NCBI GenBank assembly: GCA_900547255.1 | Contig: URGC01000034.1 | Coordinates: forward strand, 1-22,150 | From: an uncultured Eubacterium sp. | GTDB lineage: Bacteria > Bacillota > Clostridia > Lachnospirales > Lachnospiraceae | Reading direction: 5' to 3' | Length of the DNA stretch: 22,150 bases | Part shown: one piece after another, positions 1 to 7,400 of the stretch | Numbering within the stretch: position 1 is the first letter of the stretch | How the letters are laid out: each line of letters opens with the position of its first letter | The notes under the pieces: model-generated | The model's input: the letters and a program-made list of their open reading frames with translations, nothing else | Told to the model about the DNA's origin: nothing | Databases searched by the model: none | Program-made: the position numbers and the translations under genes

Positions 1-52
1 TTTGATACCAGATTGCTACGTGCTTTCTGACCTTTTGACCCTGGTATCATAT
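1..52 (-). repeat. Short copy of GGTCAAAA-type repeat, left arm of inverted pair
   Basis: Read on the minus strand this copy has a 31-base block (positions 52-22), two unmatched bases, then a 19-base block (19-1). Both blocks are identical to the ends of the element at 2148-2257, which lies in the opposite orientation, so the pair brackets the lipoprotein gene. The core contains GGGTCAAAAGGTC. The element begins at the window edge and may continue to the left. Known: short GGTCAAAA/TTTGACC repeats are, from memory, common in Lachnospiraceae intergenic regions. Inference: a non-coding dispersed repeat. Confidence 0.75.
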
Positions 53-65
53 TATTTTAACATAT

Positions 66-101
66 AAAAAAGGGATTGCATACACAAAATGCAATCCCTT
101 T
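66..101 (-). terminator. Rho-independent terminator of the lipoprotein gene
   Basis: A perfect 13-bp stem (69-81 with 89-101, AAAGGGATTGCAT and its complement) encloses a 7-base loop. On the minus strand it runs into a T tract at 66-71. It lies about 50 bases after the stop codon at 149, in the right orientation to end that transcript. Confidence 0.85.
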
Positions 102-103
102 GG

Positions 104-129
104 ATTAATCTTTAAATTTAAAGATTAAT
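104..129. repeat. Perfect 26-bp palindrome without loop
   Basis: ATTAATCTTTAAA (104-116) is followed directly by its exact reverse complement (117-129). It lies between the lipoprotein stop codon and the terminator hairpin, so it would be in the 3' end of that mRNA. Being all A/T apart from two C/G positions, it could be a weak extra hairpin, a protein-binding site or chance in AT-rich DNA. Confidence 0.6.
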
Positions 130-148
130 TTATTTGTCTCTTGATTTT

Positions 149-2029
149 CTAAAATGTCTGGTTACCTGACTGTCCAGGCATCATCTGGTCATTTGGCTGG
201 CCGTTTGGCATCATCTGACCTCCGAATCCGCCAAAGCCGCTGTTTACATTTCCGTCAGATGTGATAGCTGATGAAGTTGTCACAGTTGATGTATAGCTGC
301 CGGCAGTGATTGTATACTCAGTGTTACTCTTGATGTCTGCTGAATATATGATGAATGCAGCGTATGCTTTTGATGGATTTGCTGACATTACTACATTGCC
401 GGATGCATCAGTCAGGCTGAATGCTGAATTAGCAGACTGTGATGTAAATACTGATACAATTGCACATCCATTAGAAGCAGATGTAGGTGATTCAACCATT
501 CCGCTTGAACCGAAAGCCATAACAGTTCCACCTGTGAAATTAAGGCTTGTTTCATAGTCAAGGGCTGTATCTCCAGAGTTTGTAGGGCCTTCTACAATAA
601 TTTCTCCACCGCTTATATTGATTGCACCGTTAGAGTCAAGTCCGTCACCAGATGCATTGACATATAATTTACCACCAGAAATGTTAAGTGATATGTTGTT
701 AGAAGATGAACTGTCATCAGAAGATGTCTTGCCACCGCCTCTGTTAAAGAATGCACTGCCGCCTTCTGTTGTTGAACCATCAGAGACGTTAATGCCATCA
801 TCACTTGAAGTAACAGAGATATCTCCGCCATTAATATTGATTATGGCAGCCTCAATTCCTTCATATGACATATTAACTGTGATTGAACCATTGTCTATCT
901 GAATATTGTTATCAGCGTGAATAGCATCATCTCCAGAACTTAACTGATATGTCCCGCCTGAGATTAATATTGTGTCATTAGAGTGGATAGAATCATCCTC
1001 ACTGTCAATTGTATAATTACCAGATATTAATGTCATTGCACCACCAGCTTTGATACCTTTAATACTCTCAGAGCTTGATGATGAGCTTGTTGATGTGTTG
1101 TTTTTAAAGTCACCGCCAAATCTGCTGCCAGGGTTCATATCCATGCTGCTTGATGTCTTTATTGACTCACTTGCACCTGAACCAGTCTTAATATTAAATG
1201 TACCATCATATATTGTAAGGCTGTGTTCTGACTGTATACCATCATTGCCACATGTGATATCGAATGTACCATTCTCAATTATGATATATCCCTTTGAATC
1301 ATCTGTATCATATGTTGATTTCATTCCGTCATCACCTGCATTGATAGTGAAATCACCACTCTTTATGCATAAGCAGTCCTTGCTGACAATTCCGTCTTCA
1401 TTACTCTTAATGTTGAAATTACCAGATACAATCTTTAAATCATCACTGCTCTTGATTCCGTTTCTGTGGTTAGCTGTTATATTAAGCTTTCCAGAGCCGT
1501 TGATAATAAGGTCAGCCTTAGAGCTTATTGCACCAGAGTAACCGTCATCTATATCAGATGATCTGTTATCTGTTATTGTATTCTCATAACCAGAAGCAAG
1601 TGTGATGATTACCTTTTTAGCATCTTCTATTACAACTGGTGCTTCTGAATCACATGTGATATTAACACCATTGAATATAAGTCTTACTGTTGATTTGCCA
1701 GAGTAATTAACTCTTATACATCCGTCTGTGAGTGTTCCACTGATAAGGTATGTTCCAGCAGATGTGATATCTACTGATGAGCCTGACAGATTAATCACTG
1801 TGCAGTCAGATTCGTTATATGAAGCATTAAGGTCTTCATCATCAAATTCTATAGTTGAATTAGAATTTGATGATACAAGTGATGTTGTAACTGCACTGCT
1901 GTTAGTTGTGCCTGTTGTCTGACTGTTAGAAGAACTGCTTACTGAATTATTGAATGAGCAGCCTGTGACACTGATAAGTGCCATGATTCCTATGAAAAGC
2001 GAAGCTGAAAGTTTTTTATATTTAATCAT
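149..2029 (-). CDS. Surface lipoprotein with Cthe_2159-like right-handed beta-helix (carbohydrate-binding domain family)
   Basis: The 626-residue product starts with a lipoprotein signal peptide: a basic N-terminus, a hydrophobic core at about 9-20 and a lipobox VTGC with the acylated Cys at 24. A Ser/Thr-rich linker follows (25-60). From about residue 85 to 500 there is a ladder of short beta-helix turns. Each carries a DGI(x)S-like motif, seen near residues 190, 211, 233, 262, 324, 346, 367, 390, 410 and 461, mostly spaced 20-23 apart, with Ser-rich insertions at about 285-322 and 417-445. The tail (597-626) is rich in Gly, Met, Gln and Pro. This matches the Cthe_2159/DUF4353 family, whose founding member is a calcium-binding beta-helix that binds plant cell wall polysaccharides. 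The Asp-rich turns could bind calcium. No catalytic motif is seen, so a binding or adhesion role on the outer face of the membrane is inferred. A good RBS (AAAGGAG) precedes the ATG. It has its own terminator and is flanked by inverted repeats. Confidence 0.85.
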   Translation of the reverse strand: MIKYKKLSASLFIGIMALISVTGCSFNNSVSSSSNSQTTGTTNSSAVTTSLVSSNSNSTIEFDDEDLNASYNESDCTVINLSGSSVDITSAGTYLISGTLTDGCIRVNYSGKSTVRLIFNGVNITCDSEAPVVIEDAKKVIITLASGYENTITDNRSSDIDDGYSGAISSKADLIINGSGKLNITANHRNGIKSSDDLKIVSGNFNIKSNEDGIVSKDCLCIKSGDFTINAGDDGMKSTYDTDDSKGYIIIENGTFDITCGNDGIQSEHSLTIYDGTFNIKTGSGASESIKTSSSMDMNPGSRFGGDFKNNTSTSSSSSSESIKGIKAGGAMTLISGNYTIDSEDDSIHSNDTILISGGTYQLSSGDDAIHADNNIQIDNGSITVNMSYEGIEAAIININGGDISVTSSDDGINVSDGSTTEGGSAFFNRGGGKTSSDDSSSSNNISLNISGGKLYVNASGDGLDSNGAINISGGEIIVEGPTNSGDTALDYETSLNFTGGTVMAFGSSGMVESPTSASNGCAIVSVFTSQSANSAFSLTDASGNVVMSANPSKAYAAFIIYSADIKSNTEYTITAGSYTSTVTTSSAITSDGNVNSGFGGFGGQMMPNGQPNDQMMPGQSGNQTF

Positions 2030-2071
2030 AACTAATAATCTCCTTTGGATTTATTTGATGATTAAATAATA

Positions 2072-2101
2072 AAAGGACACATTGTAAGAAATGTGTCCTT
2101 T
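2072..2101 (-). promoter_or_regulatory. Terminator-like hairpin in the leader of the lipoprotein gene
   Basis: A perfect 12-bp stem (2072-2083 with 2090-2101) has a 6-base loop and is followed on the minus strand by TATTATTTAAT. It lies 43 bases before the ATG at 2029 and downstream of the predicted promoter at 2145-2173, so it would fold in the 5' untranslated leader. It could be an attenuator, an mRNA-stabilising hairpin, or the remnant of a terminator for another transcript. No alternative anti-terminator pairing was found by eye. Confidence 0.55.
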
Positions 2102-2144
2102 ACGTGATTAATATGTGAACTTTGACATTTATCTGTTACATATC

Positions 2145-2173
2145 ATTATATGATACCAGGGTCAAAAGGTCAG
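2145..2173 (-). promoter_or_regulatory. Predicted sigma-A promoter of the lipoprotein gene, -35 inside the repeat
   Basis: On the minus strand, CTGACC (2168-2173) and TATAAT (2145-2150) are separated by 17 bases, giving 10 of 12 consensus matches. The -35 hexamer is part of the repeat and the -10 lies across its edge. Transcription would start near 2138 and give a leader of about 110 bases. A weaker alternative is TTGACC (2160-2165) with TATGTA (2137-2142). Confidence 0.55.
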
Positions 2174-2257
2174 AAAGCCGATGCAAGCTTGTTTGCAAGA
2201 GTTTTTTTGACCTCTTGACCCACCAAAAACATGAGTAAGTAGCAATCTGGTATCAAA
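2148..2257 (+). repeat. Long copy of GGTCAAAA-type repeat, right arm of inverted pair
   Basis: It starts with the 31-base block (2148-2178) and ends with the 19-base block (2239-2257), both identical to the left copy but inverted relative to it. Between them lie 60 bases that the left copy lacks. The outer ends form a 9-bp terminal inverted repeat (TGATACCAG at 2151-2159, CTGGTATCA at 2247-2255). A second inverted pair is nested inside: GGGTCAAAAGGTC against GACCTCTTGACCC at 2209-2221, one mismatch. No open reading frame is present, so it resembles a miniature palindromic element. Confidence 0.75.
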
Positions 2258-2258
2258 G

Positions 2259-2280
2259 GGGTCAAAATACCTTTTGACCC
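2259..2280. repeat. GGGTCAAAA hairpin downstream of ilvA
   Basis: A perfect 9-bp stem, GGGTCAAAA (2259-2267) with TTTTGACCC (2272-2280), and a 4-base loop. It uses the same core word as the neighbouring repeat and starts one base after it. It sits 7 bases after the ilvA stop codon, so it could mark the end of the ilvA transcript, but there is no T tract on the minus strand. Probably another unit of the same repeat family. Confidence 0.65.
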
Positions 2281-2287
2281 AACATCA

Positions 2288-3505
2288 TTAGATGTTAACC
2301 TTTACAATTCTTGGGCGTAATCCTGCTTCTTCAAGCTTCTTGACAATCATGTCCTTATGCTCATGTCCGAAAGCTTCAATTGTAATTCTAAGTTCAACAG
2401 TAGCTTTTCTGTTGATGCTTACGAACTGGTTATGGTCAAGCTTGATTACATTACCATTAGCCTCGGCAATTATAGAAGCAACTTTAACAAGTTCACCTGG
2501 CTTATCAGGTAAAAGAACTGATACAGTGAATATTCTGCTTCTGAATACAAGACCCTGCTGTACAACAGATGACATTGTGATGACATCCATGTTACCACCT
2601 GAAAGGATTGAAACAATTTTCTTATCCTTTACATTAAGCTGCTTTAATGCTGCTACAGTAAGAAGTCCGGAATTTTCAACAATCATCTTGTGGTTCTCTA
2701 CCATATCAAGGAATGCAACTATTAAATCTTCATCATCAACAGTGATTACATCATCAAGATTCTTCTGGAGATATGGGAATACCTTTGTTCCAGGAGTTTT
2801 AACGGCTGTACCGTCAGCGATTGTATTGACAGCAGGAAGAGTTACTACCTTTCCAGCTTCAAGGGAAGCTTTAAGACAGCTTGCTCCTGAAGGCTCAACA
2901 GCGATAACCTTGATATTAGGATTAAGAAGCTTTGCAAGTGTAGATACACCAGTTGCAAGTCCGCCTCCACCGACTGGTACTAATATGTAATCAACAGTTG
3001 GGAGCTCTTTGATTATCTCCATAGCGATAGAACCCTGTCCTGTAGCTACATCAAGATCATCAAATGGATGAACGAATGTAAGTCCCTTCTCATCTGCAAG
3101 CTTTACAGCGTATTCGCATGCCTCGTCATATACATTACCATATAATATAACTTCTGCTCCATATCCCTTAGTTCTGTTAACCTTGATAAGAGGAGTTGTT
3201 GTTGGCATAACTACTGTAGCCTTAACACCATACTTCTTGGCTGCAAAAGCAACACCCTGTGCATGGTTACCAGCAGAAGCTGTAATAAGTCCTTTTTTTC
3301 TTGCTTCTTCTGACATTGTGCTTATCTTGTAGTAAGCACCTCTTACTTTATATGCACCTGTATACTGCATGTTCTCAGGCTTGAGATAAACCTTGTTGCC
3401 TGTCTGTGAACTAAAATATTCACTGTATACAAGGTTAGTTGGAAGTGTTGCCTCTTTAACCTTTTCAGCTGCTTCCTCGAATTTCTTAAGTGATAATTCT
3501 TCCAT
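2288..3505 (-). CDS. ilvA: Threonine ammonia-lyase (threonine deaminase) with C-terminal ACT domain
   Basis: A PLP enzyme that converts L-threonine to 2-oxobutanoate and ammonia, either as the first step of isoleucine synthesis or for threonine breakdown. The 405-residue product has the fold-type II features: the PLP lysine at 53 in GAYKVRGA, the substrate loop SAGNHAQG at about 77-84, the phosphate-binding glycine loop GGGGL at 179-183 and SGGN at 302-305. A single ACT domain (about 325-400) implies allosteric control. This is the one-ACT type common in Firmicutes, shorter than the E. coli biosynthetic enzyme of about 514 residues, and I cannot separate a biosynthetic from a catabolic role. 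It follows ftsY by 28 bases with no terminator or promoter seen, so it is probably co-transcribed with the smc cluster, which is not a functional partner. RBS AAAGGAG. Confidence 0.93.
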   Translation of the reverse strand: MEELSLKKFEEAAEKVKEATLPTNLVYSEYFSSQTGNKVYLKPENMQYTGAYKVRGAYYKISTMSEEARKKGLITASAGNHAQGVAFAAKKYGVKATVVMPTTTPLIKVNRTKGYGAEVILYGNVYDEACEYAVKLADEKGLTFVHPFDDLDVATGQGSIAMEIIKELPTVDYILVPVGGGGLATGVSTLAKLLNPNIKVIAVEPSGASCLKASLEAGKVVTLPAVNTIADGTAVKTPGTKVFPYLQKNLDDVITVDDEDLIVAFLDMVENHKMIVENSGLLTVAALKQLNVKDKKIVSILSGGNMDVITMSSVVQQGLVFRSRIFTVSVLLPDKPGELVKVASIIAEANGNVIKLDHNQFVSINRKATVELRITIEAFGHEHKDMIVKKLEEAGLRPRIVKVNI

Positions 3506-3533
3506 TGATTTTGCTGCTCCTTTAAGTTAATAA

Positions 3534-4466
3534 TTATTCATTGTCTTCGTTAACGTCTACATCAAATAACGCATTAACGAAAGTATCCGAGTCAAATTTC
3601 TGTAAATCTTCGATATGTTCACCTACTCCGATATATTTTACAGGAATCCCCATTTCTGCCTGGATTGCAACGGCAATACCGCCCTTGGCAGTTCCATCCA
3701 TCTTAGTCAGGATGATTCCGGTTATATCAGTTACATCATTAAATTCTTTTAACTGAGATAAAGCATTCTGACCTGTCGTTGCATCTAAAACTATTAAATT
3801 TTCCCTATACGCATCAGAATACTCTCTTTCAATTATCCTGTCAATCTTACGAAGCTCTTCCATTAAATTTTTCTTATTATGGAGTCTTCCTGCTGTATCG
3901 CATATTAATACATCAGCATTTCTTGCTTTGGCAGCAGCTATAGAATCATATATTACTGCCGCAGGGTCAGAACCCTCACTCTGTGCTATGATATCTGTGC
4001 CTGTCCTGTTAGCCCATTCAGTTAACTGTTCTATGGCAGCAGCCCTGAATGTATCAGCAGCAGACAGAACTACCTTCTTGCCTTTGGCTTTAAGAAGTCC
4101 AGCCATTTTACCGACAGATGTTGTCTTGCCGACACCGTTGACACCGATAACCATTACAATTGATTTCTGGTTCTCAAAGTCATATGCATTGGGGCCGAGA
4201 TTCATCTTTTCTTTAATTGAATCGATAAGGAGCTGTTTGCACATTGAAGGGTCTTTGATTTTATTCTCTTTAACCTTTTCTTTAAGGTCTTCAATAATCT
4301 CTTCGGTTGCCATGACACCGATATCACCCATTATCATAGTCTCTTCAAGTTCTTCATAGAAATCATCATCAATTGATGAGAAGCCTGTAAAGATATTGTT
4401 AAAACCAGACACGATATTATCACGGGTTTTTGAAAGTCCATTTTTTAAATTCGTAAAAAGTCCCAT
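3534..4466 (-). CDS. ftsY: Signal recognition particle receptor FtsY
   Basis: The SRP receptor GTPase. It docks SRP-bound ribosomes at the membrane so that membrane and secreted proteins are inserted co-translationally. The 310 residues comprise an N domain of helices (about 1-95) and a G domain with the P-loop GVNGVGKT (108-115), AADTFRAAA (about 136-144), DTAGR (190-194) and TKMD (254-257). The product starts almost directly at the N domain and lacks the long acidic A domain of proteobacterial FtsY, as is usual in Gram-positives. The ATG lies 5 bases after the smc stop codon, with its RBS (AAAGAGGTG) inside the end of smc, which indicates translational coupling. The order rnc-smc-ftsY is widely conserved in Firmicutes. 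Confidence 0.97.
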   Translation of the reverse strand: MGLFTNLKNGLSKTRDNIVSGFNNIFTGFSSIDDDFYEELEETMIMGDIGVMATEEIIEDLKEKVKENKIKDPSMCKQLLIDSIKEKMNLGPNAYDFENQKSIVMVIGVNGVGKTTSVGKMAGLLKAKGKKVVLSAADTFRAAAIEQLTEWANRTGTDIIAQSEGSDPAAVIYDSIAAAKARNADVLICDTAGRLHNKKNLMEELRKIDRIIEREYSDAYRENLIVLDATTGQNALSQLKEFNDVTDITGIILTKMDGTAKGGIAVAIQAEMGIPVKYIGVGEHIEDLQKFDSDTFVNALFDVDVNEDNE

Positions 4467-4471
4467 AATTA

Positions 4472-7400
4472 TTATTTCACCTCTTTTTCAAGATCATCTG
4501 CAATAAGGTCAACTGAAACTAACGCTGAAACACCCTTTTCCTGCATGGTTATACCATAGAGCCTGTCAGCCGCTGACATAGTGCCTCGTCTATGTGTAAT
4601 GACAATAAACTGAGTATGTTTTGTAAGCTTATGAAGGTAATTAGCATATCTGTTTACGTTAGAATCATCAAGCGCAGCCTCAATCTCATCGAGCAGACAG
4701 AATGGCGAAGGCGCCAGATTCTGAATTGCAAATAACAGTGATATGGCTGTAAGTGCTTTCTCACCACCGGATAACTGCATCATATTCTGGAGTTTCTTTC
4801 CAGGTGGCTGTGATATGATAATGATTCCTGATTCAAGAATATCTTCACCTTCAACAAGTTCGATTGTACCTCGTCCACCGCCAAAAAGTTCTTTGAACAC
4901 TTTATCAAATTCAACTTTAATCTGTTCAAACTTCTGCTGGAACTGTACACGCATGCCATTATCAAGCTCATCAATAATCTTGACAAGCGAACTCTCCGCT
5001 TCAATAAGGTCATCATGCTGTGTCTTTAAGAACTGGTATCTTTCATTAACCTCTTTGTATTCTTCGATGGCATTGACATTGACATCACCTAAGCCACGGA
5101 TTTTAGCCTTAAGAGATGAGATTTCTTTCTTGATAGATGAAAGGTTGTCAAAGCGGTCATCTTTTAATTCAGAAGCATATGAGTATGTAAGCTCGTATTC
5201 ATTCCACATGTAATCAGTCAGTAAATCAAGTGATTCATCAAGCTTTTCTTTAATAGAATTAAGTCGGTAAACTTCCTTGTCAAGGTCAGAGATTCTTGAT
5301 GCAATCGCTTCCCTCTTATCAAAGAAAATCTTATGTGAATCGTTATATTCATTTCTTTTTGCCTTGAGAGTTTCAATCTTATTCTTGCAGTCGTTAATCT
5401 GGTCCGCTGCAATATTTATCTTATTCTTAACGTCAGATATCTCTGCATTCTTACTCTCAATATCATCATTAGTTCCAGACATTTTTTCAAGAATTTCATT
5501 CTTTTCAGAATTAAGTTCTTCAATCTCGCTTTCAATACGATGTCTGTTTTCTTCAATAAATGTTTCCTTCTGTAACAGAGAAGAGAAATCCATCTTAATC
5601 TTTTCGATTGCCAGACTGCTTGCTGATTCTTCCTCTTTTTTCTTTGTCAGTGATTCGTTTAATGAGTTAATCTCATTCTTTGATTCCTGATTGATAGAGT
5701 CAAGGGAGGCAAGATTGCCAGAGGCATTGTTAAGATTCTTTTCAATCTCGCTGATTTCATTCTCAATCTGTGCAACCTGTGATGTTATGCGTGTATAAGA
5801 CTGGGCAATCTCATTTTTCTTATCAGATGCCTGTCTTAAATTCATAGTGAGGGTATTTTTCTCAATCTGAACCTCACGCATGTCTTTATTCATCTGTTCA
5901 AGCTGTTCACGGAGGGAGGCAACTTCCTTTCTAAGCTCAGTCACATCTGCCTTGTGGTTGTTATATGATTTGCTTACGGCTGCAACACTTACCTTTAATT
6001 CTTCTATCTCACGTCTTCTGCCGAGAAGATTGCTTGCATTCTTAAATGCACCACCAGTCATTGAACCACCTGGGTTTAACTGTTCTCCTTCAAGTGTGAC
6101 GATTCTTAAAGAGTGTCTGTATTTCCTTGCAATAACAAGTGCGTTGTCAATATTATCAACAACAAGGATTCTTCCTAACAGGTATTTTGCAAGATTAGCA
6201 TATTCAAAATCAACGCGGACAAGATTGCAGGCAAGTCCTACAACACCCTGCTCTTTCATGCATGGTTCATTTTCAAGTGTATTTTTACCAGAGACTGATG
6301 TTATTGGAAGAAATGTAGCTCGTCCAAGCTTGTTCTGCTTAAGGTAAGCGATAAGCTCTTTTGCTGTATTCTCATTATCAGTAACGATATTCTGGATTGA
6401 ACCGCCGAGTGCTGTCTCAATCGCTGTCTCATATCTCTTTTCAACCTTGATAATATCAGCGATTACACCAAGTATTCCGAAATTAGTCTCTTTAAGCTCC
6501 ATAATCTTTCTTATACTGTTACCATAACCATCATATCTTTCTGTTATGGCAACTAAAGATTCGAGCTTTGATTTCTCACGGTGATACTGTGTCTGTTCTT
6601 TATCAATCAAAGATGTGAGTTCTGCAATGTTATTCTTATGTGTTGTTATATCATTGTTGATAGCAGTTATCTTATCAGTTATGCCGTTGATACGGTTATC
6701 TACATCTGTGATACTGTTATTCAAGGAGCTGATTGTGTTGTTAACAGCACTCTCATCACTTTTTGTTTTGATTATAACACTGTTTAATTCAGCCTTTTTG
6801 ATATTCTGCTGCTCAAGCATAGTCTGGAACTTCTGGTTATCAGCAGCGGTTTTATTTTTTTCATTGAGGACATCAATGATTTTGTTGTTATATTCTTCTA
6901 TCTTATGATTAATATCATCTATTTCAGCGGTGATGCTGTCATGTTTTTCTATAGCAGCAGCCTTTTGCTGTTCATACTGTGATATATTCTCAGACAGAGA
7001 TTCTTTTTCAGAATCAAGTTTTGACAATTCAGTATTCTTGGAATTTATACTTTCATCAATATCAGACAGACGTCCTGTATAATGAATGTTGTTAGCCTGT
7101 ATTGTCTTAATCTGTTCGGCGTATACGTTGATAACACCATCAAGACGCTGCTTTTCAACCTCAGTATTATTAAGAAGTGTGTTAGCAACATCGATTTCAT
7201 TGTTAATCTGGTTTAACTGAATCTCAATTGATTCATATTCAGATTTGGTGCTCTCATATTCTGCATTGGCATTATTTAAGTCATTGTCAGCTATAGCAGT
7301 CTTTTCTTCACATTCTTTAAGAGAATTTCTTATCTGGTCGCTTTCAAGCAGGAATGCATTGACATCCCTGACTTTAAGGTCAGCTTTTAAATTAAGATAT

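Noticed and set aside
1050..1541. Open plus-strand frame of 163 codons opposite the lipoprotein gene
   Set aside because: It is the antisense of the repetitive beta-helix coding sequence, with no RBS, no recognisable domain and the composition expected of a mirror frame.
717..1900. Tandem DNA repeats or CRISPR-like array in the lipoprotein gene
   Set aside because: The regularity is at protein level (DGI turns); the underlying bases diverge and there are no identical direct repeats with unique spacers.
2179..2238. Centre of the right repeat as a small RNA gene or small protein gene
   Set aside because: No start codon with an RBS, no promoter and terminator pair, and no stable fold other than the repeat palindromes.
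2292..2990. Open plus-strand frame of 232 codons opposite ilvA
   Set aside because: The minus frame is an unmistakable threonine deaminase; the plus frame is Ser/Thr/Pro-rich nonsense without a ribosome binding site.
3506..3533. T-box or other riboswitch controlling ilvA
   Set aside because: Only 28 bases separate ftsY and ilvA, which is far too short, and no T-box sequence is present.
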